Part shown: piece after piece, positions 15,647-24,103 of the stretch
Numbering within the stretch: position 1 is the first letter of the stretch
Layout of the letters: every line of letters starts with the position of its first letter
Assembly (NCBI RefSeq): GCF_900302465.1
Contig: NZ_OMOR01000001.1
Location: 3,566,729-3,630,728, forward strand
Reading direction: 5' to 3'
Length of the DNA: 64,000 bases
DNA from: Ascidiaceihabitans donghaensis
GTDB lineage: Bacteria; Pseudomonadota; Alphaproteobacteria; Rhodobacterales; Rhodobacteraceae
Notes under the pieces: generated by a model
What the model was told of the DNA's origin: nothing
The model's input: the letters and a program-made list of their open reading frames with translations, nothing else
Database searches by the model: none
Position numbers and translations under genes: made by a program

Positions 15647-16485
15647 TGCGCTTGGTTGGATGGATCGCGGCCTTGGTCATCGCCGCAACGGGTGCCAGCG
15701 CACAAACCACGAAATTGCGCAAACTGGACAGCGAACTGAACGCGCAAGCCTGGCAGGCTGTTGGGCGTTTGGACATCGCGGGTGGCGGGTTCTGTTCTGC
15801 CACTTTAATCGAAGATGATCTTGTCGTGACCGCCGCCCATTGCGTCTACAACATGGACACAGGACAGGCCCACGCACCTGAAAACATGACCTTCAGGGCC
15901 GGATTGCGCGACGGAAAGGCTGCAGCCCATGTGCGTGTGGCCAAGGTTGCGGCCCACCCAAAGTTCAATCCACGCGCGGCGTCCAGCTATGCCAATATAT
16001 CGCACGACGCAGCTTTGTTGCGGCTGGAAAAGCCTGTGCAAGTCTATCAATTGAACCCTTTTGCACTACATCAAGATCGCGTGGTGCGCGGCCCTGTCAG
16101 CATTGTGTCTTACGGCCGCAACCGATCCGAAGCCCAATCGCGACAGAACGAATGCCAGATGAAAGAACGCCAAGGCGCGGTCTTGGTTTTTGATTGCGAT
16201 GTCACCTATGGATCGTCAGGCGCACCTGTGTTCACGCAAATGAACGGACGCGCCAAGATTATGGCTGTGGTGTCAGCCATGTCCGTTTGGGACGGGCGTA
16301 AGGTGGCATTGGGCGTGGATGTCCAAGCCGTTGTGCCGGACCTAAAGCAGCAGTTGCGATCCGGACAGTTGGCCATTGCCCCTGCGCCGGCCGCCCGCAT
16401 CAAGCGCCTGCGCGTCGGTTCAGGCGGCACGGCCCTGAACGGCACATCGCGCAAAAGCATCGGCGCAAAATTCGTCAAACCGTAA
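15643..16485 (+). CDS. Secreted trypsin-like serine protease, copy 2 (tandem paralogue)
   Basis: 280 residues, signal peptide (MMRLVGWIAALVIAATGASAQ). Triad: His in VVTAAHCVY, Asp in ISHDAALLRL, Ser in TYGSSGAPVF. It shares with copy 1 the mature N-terminus (LRKLDS, VGRLDIAGGGFC), the SYGRNRSEA segment and the final residues IGAKFVKP, so the pair arose by tandem duplication. The ATG overlaps the first copy's stop. A 30-residue linker rich in Ala, Arg and Gly precedes the conserved tail. Confidence 0.88.
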   Translation: MMRLVGWIAALVIAATGASAQTTKLRKLDSELNAQAWQAVGRLDIAGGGFCSATLIEDDLVVTAAHCVYNMDTGQAHAPENMTFRAGLRDGKAAAHVRVAKVAAHPKFNPRAASSYANISHDAALLRLEKPVQVYQLNPFALHQDRVVRGPVSIVSYGRNRSEAQSRQNECQMKERQGAVLVFDCDVTYGSSGAPVFTQMNGRAKIMAVVSAMSVWDGRKVALGVDVQAVVPDLKQQLRSGQLAIAPAPAARIKRLRVGSGGTALNGTSRKSIGAKFVKP

Positions 16486-16500
16486 TTTCGCCGTTTGGGT

Positions 16501-16528
16501 CTTGAACCGTCAAAAATCATGCCCAAAT
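16501..16528 (+). promoter_or_regulatory. Probable RpoH (sigma-32) promoter of the hsp20 gene
   Basis: CTTGAA (16501-16506), 14 bases, then GCCCAAAT (16521-16528), close to the sigma-32 pattern CTTGAA-N13/14-CCCCATNT. Transcription would start near 16535, leaving a leader of about 95 bases before the Hsp20 ATG. Confidence 0.55.
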
Positions 16529-16532
16529 TCTC

Positions 16533-16632
16533 AGTACCGGAATGCCTAATGTTGGGTTCCGGTACTAATCTGGGTTCGTCCGATATCGGAGAACCTGACC
16601 TATGAATCGCTCTTGAACTGAGGATTATACCT
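16533..16632 (+). promoter_or_regulatory. ROSE-like RNA thermometer in the hsp20 leader
   Basis: Three hairpins in series. Hairpin 1: AGTACCGGAA (16533-16542) with its perfect complement (16557-16566). Hairpin 2: GGGTTC (16572-16577) with GAACCT (16591-16596), enclosing a small CCGATATCGG stem. Hairpin 3 hides the Shine-Dalgarno: UAU (16601-16603), AAUC (16605-16608) and CUC (16610-16612) pair with GAG-GAUU-AUA (16620-16629), leaving single bulged G residues at 16604 and 16609. This layout, with a bulged G opposite the ribosome site of a small heat-shock gene, is that of ROSE elements in alphaproteobacteria. Confidence 0.7.
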
Positions 16633-17100
16633 ATGCGTACACTTGATTTTGCACCGTTGCACCGTGCCACTGTTGGCTTTGATCAGATCGCCGATTTGAT
16701 GGATCGCGTGATGAGCAGTGAGCCCACGCAAAACAGCTACCCCCCTTACAACATAGAAAAAACAGATGACGATGCATATCGCATTTCCATCGCAGTCGCC
16801 GGTTTTTCCGACGCTGAACTGAACGTCGAAGTGCGCGAAAATGCCCTAATCGTCACAGCCAAAAAGGTCGAAGACGAAGGCGCGCGCAAGTACCTGCATC
16901 GCGGCATCGCAACCCGCGCCTTTGAACGCCGGTTCCATTTGGCCGATCACGTGCGGGTGACAGGTGCAAGCCATGCGGACGGCATGCTGCATATCGATCT
17001 TGCACGCGAAGTGCCCGAGGCACTGAAACCGCGTCGCATCGAAATCTCGTCGCAAAAAGCGGTGGAAACAGATGTCGTCGACGCGAAAGCCGTGAACTAA
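16633..17100 (+). CDS. Small heat-shock protein Hsp20 (IbpA-like)
   Basis: 155 residues, ATP-independent holdase chaperone that binds unfolding proteins. The alpha-crystallin domain covers about residues 35-130 (PPYNIEKTDDDAYRISIAVA, ENALIVTAKK, LHRGIATRAFERRFHLADHV, ADGMLHIDLAREVPE), matching IbpA. The C-terminal tail has RRIEISS instead of a clear I-X-I anchor (IEI may serve). GAGGA (16620-16624) is 8 bases before the ATG and lies inside the RNA hairpin described above. A strong terminator follows, so it is monocistronic. Confidence 0.95.
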   Translation: MRTLDFAPLHRATVGFDQIADLMDRVMSSEPTQNSYPPYNIEKTDDDAYRISIAVAGFSDAELNVEVRENALIVTAKKVEDEGARKYLHRGIATRAFERRFHLADHVRVTGASHADGMLHIDLAREVPEALKPRRIEISSQKAVETDVVDAKAVN

Positions 17101-17130
17101 ACGCGCCAGTCGCGCACAGCAAACAGGTGC

Positions 17131-17159
17131 AAGGCCCGGGGGACACCTCGGGCCTTTTT
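17131..17159 (+). terminator. Rho-independent terminator of hsp20
   Basis: AAGGCCCG (17131-17138) and CGGGCCTT (17149-17156) form a GC-rich stem extended by G/C pairs inside, followed by a run of T. Confidence 0.9.
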
Positions 17160-17252
17160 GCATGCGTCCCTTGTTTGCATCGCGTTTGCGGCGCCGCAGT
17201 TGGCGTCCACCTGCATTTGCGGTAGCATTCTTCAAAAGGGGGTATTTGACAC

Positions 17253-18059
17253 ATGACAATCGACCGCAATGATACGGCAGCCTATGCCGCCGCAAACAAG
17301 CGAACATGGGACGCCTCTGCCCATTTGCACGGCACCGGTCCGGCATGGGAAACACTGCTTACCCAAGCCGCCCAACCTGCATTTTCAGTGTTTGACGATT
17401 GCATCACGCAGACCCTTGAGCACTTGGACCTAAAGGGGAAGCGCGTCGTGCAAGTGGGGTGCAACAATGCCCGCGAATTGCTGTCTTTGGCGTCCTTTGG
17501 TGCGGTGCCCGCCCTCGGCATAGATCAATCGGCCGCGTTTCTGGCGCAAGGGGCCCAGCTGGCGCAGGCCGCAGGGCTAACGCCCCGACTGCTAGAGGCC
17601 AACATCTACGATCTGCCCGATGATATTGGCCAGTTTGATTTGGTTTTGATCACCATCGGCGTGTTGGGATGGATGCCTGATTTGCCAAGGTTCTTTCAGG
17701 TCGTCTTCGACCTGATGGCCCCTGACGCAAAACTGGTGATTTACGAAACCCACCCTGTGCTAGAGATGTTTGCCCCCGAAACAGACACTCCGTTCGAGCC
17801 CGAATACAGCTACTTTGACACCGCGCCCGACATTCACGAAGGGGGCATCACCTATGATGGCAGTGACGGGGGCGACGCGCCTACAGGATACTGGTTTTCC
17901 CACACAATGGGCGCAATTCTGAACGGATGCATCGCGGCGGGGCTTTGCATCGAAAACCTTACAGAGCACCCCCATTCCAACCGCGAAGCGGAGTTCGACA
18001 TCTACGCAGACCGCGCCGCGCAGATGCCGATGAGCTTTACATTGGTCGCTGCAAACTAG
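17253..18059 (+). CDS. Class I SAM-dependent methyltransferase
   Basis: 268 residues. Motif I of the SAM fold is VVQVGCNNARE, followed by the acidic residue in ALGIDQSAAF and the segment IGQFDLVLITIGVLGWM (motif IV/post I region). The C-terminal half (YSYFDTAPDIHEGGITYDGS, GYWFSHTMGAIL) presumably forms the substrate cap. Substrate unknown; small-molecule O- or N-methylation is most likely. A single gene between the hsp20 terminator and a converging operon. GGGGG sits well upstream, so the ribosome site is ordinary to weak. Confidence 0.85.
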   Translation: MTIDRNDTAAYAAANKRTWDASAHLHGTGPAWETLLTQAAQPAFSVFDDCITQTLEHLDLKGKRVVQVGCNNARELLSLASFGAVPALGIDQSAAFLAQGAQLAQAAGLTPRLLEANIYDLPDDIGQFDLVLITIGVLGWMPDLPRFFQVVFDLMAPDAKLVIYETHPVLEMFAPETDTPFEPEYSYFDTAPDIHEGGITYDGSDGGDAPTGYWFSHTMGAILNGCIAAGLCIENLTEHPHSNREAEFDIYADRAAQMPMSFTLVAAN

Positions 18060-18075
18060 GATCCTGACCCTAGGC

Positions 18076-20016
18076 CTATTCGCTGAGGCTTTGCGCCAAA
18101 CGCATAAGTTGGATTGCCTCTGCGCGGTAACCGAAGGGGTCATCACCCTTGGTTTGGGTTGCCAAAGCAATTGCATCGGCATATCCCCAGTCCCCCAGAT
18201 AATCCGACCCGCGCAACAGCTGTCCAAAGCCTGCGATGGCGCTGGCAAAACCTGCGTCGCTTAATGGGCCAAGGTCCGGCGTTATCGCCGTCTCAACAAG
18301 CTGGCTGTTTGCATCGCCGGGCATTTTATACCGCAGTCGCAAAAAGCCAAGTTCATCACTGGTGCGTGGGGTTTCCGATGCGCCGTAGCGCAATGGGTCA
18401 TTCAAGACCGCAGCAGATCCCGTTGGCGTGACCTCATACAACGCCGTCACACTGTGCCCCGCCCCGATATCACCTGCATCTACCTTGTCGTTATTGAAAT
18501 CCTCACGCTTCAAAGCGCGGGTTTCGTAACCGATCAAGCGATATTCGGCAATTGTCGCGGGATTGAATTCAACCTGGATTTTTACGTCGTTGGCGATGGG
18601 GAACAGCGCCCCTGACAATTGATCAACCAGCACCTTTTGCGCCTCAGACAATGTGTCGATGTAGGCCGCCGTTCCGTTGCCGTTTTGTGCCAAGGCCTGC
18701 ATTGTCGCATCGTCCAGATTGCCACGTCCAAAGCCCAGAACGCTTAGGTAAGTCCCACTGTCACGCTTGTCTGCAATAAAGGTTTTCAACTGCTCAGGAT
18801 CGTTAAGTCCAACATTAAAGTCACCGTCCGTGGCCAGAATAACGCGGCTGACGTCGCCGTTCTGTGTCATTTGTTCCGCGACCGAATAGGCTTGTTGCAA
18901 ACCCGCTTGTCCCGCCGTGCCGCCCCCCGATTGCAACGCATTGAGCGCGTTCAGGATCGTCGTGCGTTCAGCCGCTTTTGTCGGCGCCAACACTTGCCCC
19001 GCGCTGCCCGCATACGCCACAATCGCCACTTCGTCATCGGGACGCAATTGGCTTAACATCAACCGGAAAGATTGCTTGAGAAGGGGCAGTTTGTTGGCTT
19101 GGTTCATCGATCCTGACGTGTCGATCAGGAACACCAAATTCAGCGGCGGGCGGTCTTCCAGCGCAGGCAACATGCCTTGGATGCCGATATGCACAAGCTG
19201 GGTGCCCGGGTTCCAAGGGGTTTGGCCAACCGATACCGTTGGCTGAAATGGCTGACCTTCCGGCGTCGGGTACGCATAGGAAAAATAGTTCACCATTTCT
19301 TCGATCCGCACAGCGTCTTTGGGCGGCATTTGCCCATGGGTCAGGCTGTTGCGGACCACGGCATAACTTGCGGTATCGACGTCGATGGAAAATGTCGAAA
19401 CCGGGGTTTCAGACGTCACTTGAACCGGATTTGTCTGGGCGTTGGCGAAGTCTTCGGTGTTGCCCTGATCCTGCAGCACAGGTTCGCGTTGGCGGATGAT
19501 CTGTGCAGGGGCGGATCCTGCGATAGCACCTGTCACCTGCATGTCAGCAGCACCGTTTGTTGCGCCGTTTGCAATGCTGTCATCGGCCCCCATCAAACGC
19601 TCGGGTGCCGCGGTGTCGCGTTTGGCTGCCGTGCGCGGCGCGGGTGCGGGTTCGGGGACCTCTTCGGATACCGGTGCCACAGCAAACTCAGGTGCCAACT
19701 GCGCTTCGTTTCGGGAAACCCCTGTCGGGCGTGTGCTGCTGAAATCCATCGGCAAAAACGCAATCATTGCAACCGCAACCAAAGCGGTCGAAGCCGTCAA
19801 TCCGGCGGGTGTGGTAAGTTTGGCAATCATATTTTTCGCTCCTGTCCAAAGGCCCGTTGTGGGCCGATCAACAGTAAGACGCGTGCCGTCAGCCGATCCT
19901 TGGAGGGCTGCAAAGTTTTTTTGTGCCAAAGCCAGATCAGCCGCTTTTTTATCCGCGTCAGGGTCAGGCGTTGCGGCCTGCATCATGGCTTTGATGTCGT
20001 TCAGATCGTCGCTCAT
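18076..20016 (-). CDS. YfbK-like von Willebrand factor A protein with N-terminal anti-sigma-like region
   Basis: 646 residues. N-terminus (1-72) cytoplasmic and charged, one transmembrane helix (about 73-92, ASTALVAVAMIAFLPM), then a periplasmic Ala/Pro-rich linker, a vWF_A N-terminal domain (VSTFSIDVDTASYAVVRNSL), the vWA domain with a complete MIDAS metal site (DTSGS near residue 298, GGGTAG, ATDGD) and a C-terminal DUF3520-type domain (FPIANDVKIQVEFNPATIAEYR). The ATG overlaps the stop of the ECF sigma gene (ATGA). Topology and coupling suggest it is the membrane-spanning regulator of that sigma factor. Last gene of a four-gene operon. Confidence 0.88.
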   Translation of the reverse strand: MSDDLNDIKAMMQAATPDPDADKKAADLALAQKNFAALQGSADGTRLTVDRPTTGLWTGAKNMIAKLTTPAGLTASTALVAVAMIAFLPMDFSSTRPTGVSRNEAQLAPEFAVAPVSEEVPEPAPAPRTAAKRDTAAPERLMGADDSIANGATNGAADMQVTGAIAGSAPAQIIRQREPVLQDQGNTEDFANAQTNPVQVTSETPVSTFSIDVDTASYAVVRNSLTHGQMPPKDAVRIEEMVNYFSYAYPTPEGQPFQPTVSVGQTPWNPGTQLVHIGIQGMLPALEDRPPLNLVFLIDTSGSMNQANKLPLLKQSFRLMLSQLRPDDEVAIVAYAGSAGQVLAPTKAAERTTILNALNALQSGGGTAGQAGLQQAYSVAEQMTQNGDVSRVILATDGDFNVGLNDPEQLKTFIADKRDSGTYLSVLGFGRGNLDDATMQALAQNGNGTAAYIDTLSEAQKVLVDQLSGALFPIANDVKIQVEFNPATIAEYRLIGYETRALKREDFNNDKVDAGDIGAGHSVTALYEVTPTGSAAVLNDPLRYGASETPRTSDELGFLRLRYKMPGDANSQLVETAITPDLGPLSDAGFASAIAGFGQLLRGSDYLGDWGYADAIALATQTKGDDPFGYRAEAIQLMRLAQSLSE

Positions 20017-20624
20017 GTCTGATCCTCGATGTCGCGCAAAGCGCTTAGTTGTTTCTTGGCTTGCGATATTCGCCAGCTGATTGTGCCCTCGGACACCCCT
20101 AGAACATCGGCGGCGGCGGCATGCGTCAGGTCATCCAACACAAGCGCAAGCGTATCCCGCAAATCTTGCGGCAATTGGCACATCGCCATAGCCAACCAAT
20201 CGGCCTGCTGCTGCCCTTCAGCGATTTCAGCCTGCCGGTTCATTTCCCAATCACCCCACCCCACAGCTGCGCGGGTGTGTGTCGCCTGTTTGCGCCTGCG
20301 ATCGTGGCTGGCATTTACTGCAATGCGGTAAAGCCATGTCGTAAAGGCTGCGTTGCCTTTGTAACTGCGCAGCTTGGACGGCAGCATTGCACAAATGTCT
20401 TGCGTCAGGTCTTCGGCTTCGACTTTCGATCCGGTCAGGCGAAAGCACAGGCGAAACAGCCCGTCGTACCGCCGTGCCAGCAAAACTGAAAAAGCATCTG
20501 CATCTCCGCCTGCAGCAGCCAAAGCAAGGTCAATATCATCGGTTTTTTCGCGCATCTCAGGGGTTGGACGTGTCTCGTCCACCGATCCTTGGCGCAACGG
20601 AATTTTTTTCCAAAAAAAATTCAC
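20013..20624 (-). CDS. ECF-type RNA polymerase sigma factor
   Basis: 203 residues. Region 2 includes AFSVLLARRYDGLFRLCFRL and AEDLTQDICAML, followed by FTTWLYRIAVNASHDRRRK; region 4 is LPQDLRDTLALVLDDLTHAAAADVLGVSEGTISWRIS. It overlaps AbrB upstream (GTGA) and the vWA protein downstream (ATGA). The predicted GTG start leads into eight consecutive T, an unusual N-terminus (MNFFWKKIP); a later Met (MREKTDDID, 20555) is the other option. Its target promoters are not visible here. Confidence 0.9.
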   Translation of the reverse strand: MNFFWKKIPLRQGSVDETRPTPEMREKTDDIDLALAAAGGDADAFSVLLARRYDGLFRLCFRLTGSKVEAEDLTQDICAMLPSKLRSYKGNAAFTTWLYRIAVNASHDRRRKQATHTRAAVGWGDWEMNRQAEIAEGQQQADWLAMAMCQLPQDLRDTLALVLDDLTHAAAADVLGVSEGTISWRISQAKKQLSALRDIEDQT

Positions 20625-21661
20625 CGCCCCGCGCCATTCTGCGTTCTGGCAAACAGCACAGGCACCGCCACTGAAAGGACCAGAAGACGTGCCAAATGGC
20701 AGGCGGCGACAAAGCCCGGCGCGATGCCTAACGCGATGCTCATGGCGACCATTGTTTCAAGCCCGCCCGGCGCGAAGGCAATCAGCAGCGCCCCGATGTC
20801 TATACCCAAAAGCGCGGCTGTCAGAACCGCGAATCCAGCCGCCGTTGCCGTCGTGATCAGCGTCGCCATCAGCCCTGCAATGGCGGCCGCCCTTAGCGCA
20901 TTAACACTCACGCCCCCAAACCGCGTCCCGATAAGCGTTCCCAGTACCACAAAGGCCGGCACCGCAAGCCACAAGGGCATTTGGCCCGGTGTCACCCCAC
21001 TGCCATGGCCCAACATCGACACCAGCATCGCCCCAATCAACAAAGGGGCTGGCGTGTTGATCCGCGACAAAACCAGGCTGGCGGCATATCCCAACGCAGC
21101 CAGGATCAAAATCATCCACACCGTCATGGACGCCCCTGCCCCGACCATGGTCGTGGACGAAGACACCCCAAGAACAAGAGCAACCACAGGGGTAATCAAC
21201 GTTAGGGCAAGCAATCGAATGGATTGCACAATTGTGATACGCGCCAGATCAAGATCGTATTGTGCGCCAATGCTCAAAACAAAGCTCAGATGCCCAGGCG
21301 ACGCCGCAAGCAGCCCGCTTTGTACGTCGAATTTGAAAAAGCGCACCAGGGCCCACCAACAAGCACCAAGCCCGAAGATCGTCGACAGCATCAATGCCAC
21401 AAAAGCCAAAGGCAGCTGCACCAGCATTTGCGTGGCCTGCGCTGTCATTCCCGCACCAACGGACATTCCAAGAATGACAAATGCGATGTTGCGGACCTTA
21501 TCGTCCAGTTCCAATTGCAGCCCTGCAAGGCCTGCCGCGCTGACGCAAAAGGCGGGCCCTGTAAGATCCGGCAATGGCATGTGCAACAGACGGGCAAGAC
21601 AGGCTCCGCCCACACCGACACCCAAGGTTTTGAGCGTCGGTATGGCAGAGCTTAGAGACAT
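20621..21661 (-). CDS. AbrB/PF05145-family integral membrane protein
   Basis: 346 residues, about ten hydrophobic helices, an internally repeated membrane protein of the family often called AbrB or putative ammonia monooxygenase (GPAFCVSAAGLAGLQLELDD, AASPGHLSFVLSIGAQYDLD, FAPGGLETMVAMSIALGI; the repeated P/A-GxLxxM motifs are typical). Its transport function is not settled in the literature I know. It starts 1 base after the succinate-semialdehyde dehydrogenase stop and its own stop overlaps the sigma-factor GTG. Confidence 0.85.
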   Translation of the reverse strand: MSLSSAIPTLKTLGVGVGGACLARLLHMPLPDLTGPAFCVSAAGLAGLQLELDDKVRNIAFVILGMSVGAGMTAQATQMLVQLPLAFVALMLSTIFGLGACWWALVRFFKFDVQSGLLAASPGHLSFVLSIGAQYDLDLARITIVQSIRLLALTLITPVVALVLGVSSSTTMVGAGASMTVWMILILAALGYAASLVLSRINTPAPLLIGAMLVSMLGHGSGVTPGQMPLWLAVPAFVVLGTLIGTRFGGVSVNALRAAAIAGLMATLITTATAAGFAVLTAALLGIDIGALLIAFAPGGLETMVAMSIALGIAPGFVAACHLARLLVLSVAVPVLFARTQNGAGR

Positions 21662-21662
21662 C

Positions 21663-23138
21663 TCAGACGGACATGCAGACGTATTTCATTTCCAAAAATT
21701 CCTCGATCCCGTGATGGCTGCCTTCGCGGCCCAAACCGGATTGTTTGATGCCGCCAAAAGGTGCGACTTCGGTCGAGATAATTCCGGTGTTCACGCCGAC
21801 AATGCCGTATTCCAGTTCTTCCGACACCTTGTAAACGCGGCTGAGGTCCTTGGCGTAGAAATATGCCGCCAGCCCAAAGATTGTGTCATTGGCCATGGCG
21901 ATCACATCGTCCACATCGTCGAACTTGAACAGCGGCGCAAGGGGGCCAAAGGTTTCTTCATGGGCAACTTTCATGTCCTGCGTGACGCCTGTCACGATTG
22001 TGGGCTGCATGAAAAATCCGCCTAGATCGGATGGTGCGCCCCCGGTCAGAACCGCGCCGCCGTTGGCGGTGATGTCTTCCAGATGGTTTTGCACTTTTGC
22101 CACAGCCGCATCAGAGATCAGCGGCCCTGTGGTGACGCCGTCTTCAAATCCGTCGCCGACTTTCAAGGCCTCAACGGCGGCTTTCAGCTTTTCCGCGAAC
22201 GCATCGTACACGCCCGATTGGACGTAAATACGGTTCGCACAAACACAGGTTTGCCCGGCGTTGCGGAATTTGCACATCATCGCACCTTCCACGGCAGCAT
22301 CCAAATCCGCATCGTCAAACACGATAAAAGGGGCATTGCCGCCCAATTCCATCGAACATTTCATCACCTGATCCGCCGCTTGACGCAGCAAAATGCGGCC
22401 CACCTGCGTCGACCCTGTGAACGTCAATTTCCGCACCGCGTGGTTTTCGCAGAACTCTTTGCCGGTCTCGGATGCGTCGGACGTCGTAACGACCTGAAAT
22501 ACACCTGCCGGAATACCAGCCCGCTCTGCCAACACGCCCATTGCGATGGCTGACAGCGGCGTCAATTCTGCGGGACGCGCAACAAAGGCACAACCAGCCG
22601 CCAAAGCAGGGGCCGCTTTGCGCGTAATCATCGCGTTGGGAAAGTTCCATGGCGTGATCGACGCTGCAACGCCAATAGGCTGCTTCACAACCGTGATGCG
22701 TTTGTCACGTTGGTGCCCCGGGATGGTTTCGCCGTATATCCGTTTCGCTTCTTCGGCGAAGAATTCCACAAAAGATGCACCATATGCGATTTCACCTTTG
22801 GCCTCTGCCAGCGGCTTGCCTTGTTCGGCCGTCAGGATCGCACCAAGATCGTCTTGGTTTGCCATCATAAGGTCAAACCACTTGCGCAAAACAGCACCGC
22901 GTTCTTTGCCTGTCCACTTGGCCCAGTCTTTCTGCGCCACCTCAGCCTGAGCGATCGCACCCGCCACCTGTGCGCGGCTTAGATCCGCCACTTCGGCCAC
23001 AACGTCGCCACGGGCAGGATTGCTGACTTCAAACGTGCCTTTATCACCGTCAAGCCACTTGCCGCCCACATAGGCGCGGGTTTCCAAAAGGCTTGGATCG
23101 TTAAGCATGGATGAAAGGGTTGTGGCTGTATCTAGCAT
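21663..23138 (-). CDS. gabD: NAD(P)+-dependent succinate-semialdehyde dehydrogenase (GabD-like)
   Basis: 491 residues; oxidises succinate semialdehyde to succinate at the end of the GABA pathway. Motifs: SITPWNFPNAMITRKAAPAL, FTGSTQVGR, Glu in MELGGNAPFIVFDDADLD, nucleophile Cys in NAGQTCVCANR, and the C-terminal FGGIKQSGLGREGSHHGIEE. The CVCANR loop is the redox-regulated GabD signature. Start MLDTATTLSS follows GAGGACGCATT; an upstream ATG 11 codons earlier lacks a ribosome site. Heads an operon with AbrB, ECF sigma and vWA genes, which is an odd company for a GABA enzyme. Confidence 0.9.
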   Translation of the reverse strand: MLDTATTLSSMLNDPSLLETRAYVGGKWLDGDKGTFEVSNPARGDVVAEVADLSRAQVAGAIAQAEVAQKDWAKWTGKERGAVLRKWFDLMMANQDDLGAILTAEQGKPLAEAKGEIAYGASFVEFFAEEAKRIYGETIPGHQRDKRITVVKQPIGVAASITPWNFPNAMITRKAAPALAAGCAFVARPAELTPLSAIAMGVLAERAGIPAGVFQVVTTSDASETGKEFCENHAVRKLTFTGSTQVGRILLRQAADQVMKCSMELGGNAPFIVFDDADLDAAVEGAMMCKFRNAGQTCVCANRIYVQSGVYDAFAEKLKAAVEALKVGDGFEDGVTTGPLISDAAVAKVQNHLEDITANGGAVLTGGAPSDLGGFFMQPTIVTGVTQDMKVAHEETFGPLAPLFKFDDVDDVIAMANDTIFGLAAYFYAKDLSRVYKVSEELEYGIVGVNTGIISTEVAPFGGIKQSGLGREGSHHGIEEFLEMKYVCMSV

Positions 23139-23214
23139 AATGCGTCCTCTGGCGATTGCGCATGCAGCCAAACCAAGTAATGTGCCTGTTGTCTAGGTCA
23201 AAGAGGGTAATGTG

Positions 23215-24006
23215 ATGTCGGGTATGGACGATGCTTATGCGAATGCAGCCTATATCGAAGGCGCATCAGACTACCCCGCGCGATGGGATGAAGCCGCACA
23301 AAGCTTTCGCACTTCGCTTGGCGCACGTGCCGATATTGGGGTGCCTTATGGCCCGTCCAAACGTCAGGTCTTTGACCTGTTTCACCCCGAAGGCGAACCC
23401 AACGGCTTGCTGATCTTTGTGCACGGTGGCTACTGGCTGCGGTTTGACCGGTCCACTTGGTCGCATTTTGCAAAGGGCGCTTTGGCGCAGGGTTGGGCCG
23501 TGGCCATGCCATCCTATGATCTATGCCCTGATGTTCGCATCGCAGGCATCACGCAGCAGATTGCCCAAGCCGTACAGGTCATCGCCCACCGCGTTCCGGG
23601 CCCCATCAGCCTTGCTGGACACTCGGCGGGGGGGCATCTTGTGGCGCGCATGTGTGCGCCTGGGATGCTGCCATCGGATGTCATGTCGCGGATTTACCAC
23701 GTGATGCCAATTTCACCACTGAGCGATCTGGAGCCCCTGCTGCAGACGTCTATGAACAAAGACTTCCAAATGGACGCAGGTATGGCGCAAGCCGAAAGCC
23801 CGATGGCACAACCCAAACCAAACACACCTGTTACAGTCTGGGTCGGCGGGTCCGAGCGCCCCGCCTTTCTGGATCAATCCATGTGGCTGGCAGACGCTTG
23901 GGGCTGCGATGAAGTCGTTGCAGAGGGCATGCACCACTTCAACGTGATCGACGCGCTGGCAGATCCGCACAGCGACATGATCAAACGCTTGACCGGAAAC
24001 ACCTAA
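23215..24006 (+). CDS. Alpha/beta hydrolase, arylformamidase (KynB)-like
   Basis: 263 residues. Oxyanion motif FVHGGYW, nucleophile Ser in AGHSAGGHL, Asp in the WVGGSERPAFLDQS region and His in MHHFNVID. The HGGYW/GHSAGGH pair and the size match the hydrolase-type kynurenine formamidases and related small esterases; the substrate cannot be fixed. Because creatinase follows 97 bases later on the same strand, an amide- or ester-cleaving role in the same catabolic context is possible. AGAGGG (23203-23207) supports ATG 23215; a GTG is the codon before. Confidence 0.8.
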   Translation: MSGMDDAYANAAYIEGASDYPARWDEAAQSFRTSLGARADIGVPYGPSKRQVFDLFHPEGEPNGLLIFVHGGYWLRFDRSTWSHFAKGALAQGWAVAMPSYDLCPDVRIAGITQQIAQAVQVIAHRVPGPISLAGHSAGGHLVARMCAPGMLPSDVMSRIYHVMPISPLSDLEPLLQTSMNKDFQMDAGMAQAESPMAQPKPNTPVTVWVGGSERPAFLDQSMWLADAWGCDEVVAEGMHHFNVIDALADPHSDMIKRLTGNT

Positions 24007-24103
24007 GCGTCTTAAAGAAAACCTGCCCGACGATGGCGTCGCGGGTGGCTTTTCATACAACTTGTCCTGAACGCCGGGACCTTTCTGCAAAGGAGGGTCT
24101 GAC

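Noticed and set aside
18057-18075. Terminator between the methyltransferase and vWA genes (CTAGG...CCTAG)
   Set aside because: Only a 5-bp stem without T run; too weak to call.
20589-22025. Long plus-strand open frame (478 codons) opposite abrB and the sigma factor
   Set aside because: It is antisense to well-supported genes, has an Ala/Thr/Arg/Pro-rich composition typical of a mirrored GC-rich frame, and matches no family.
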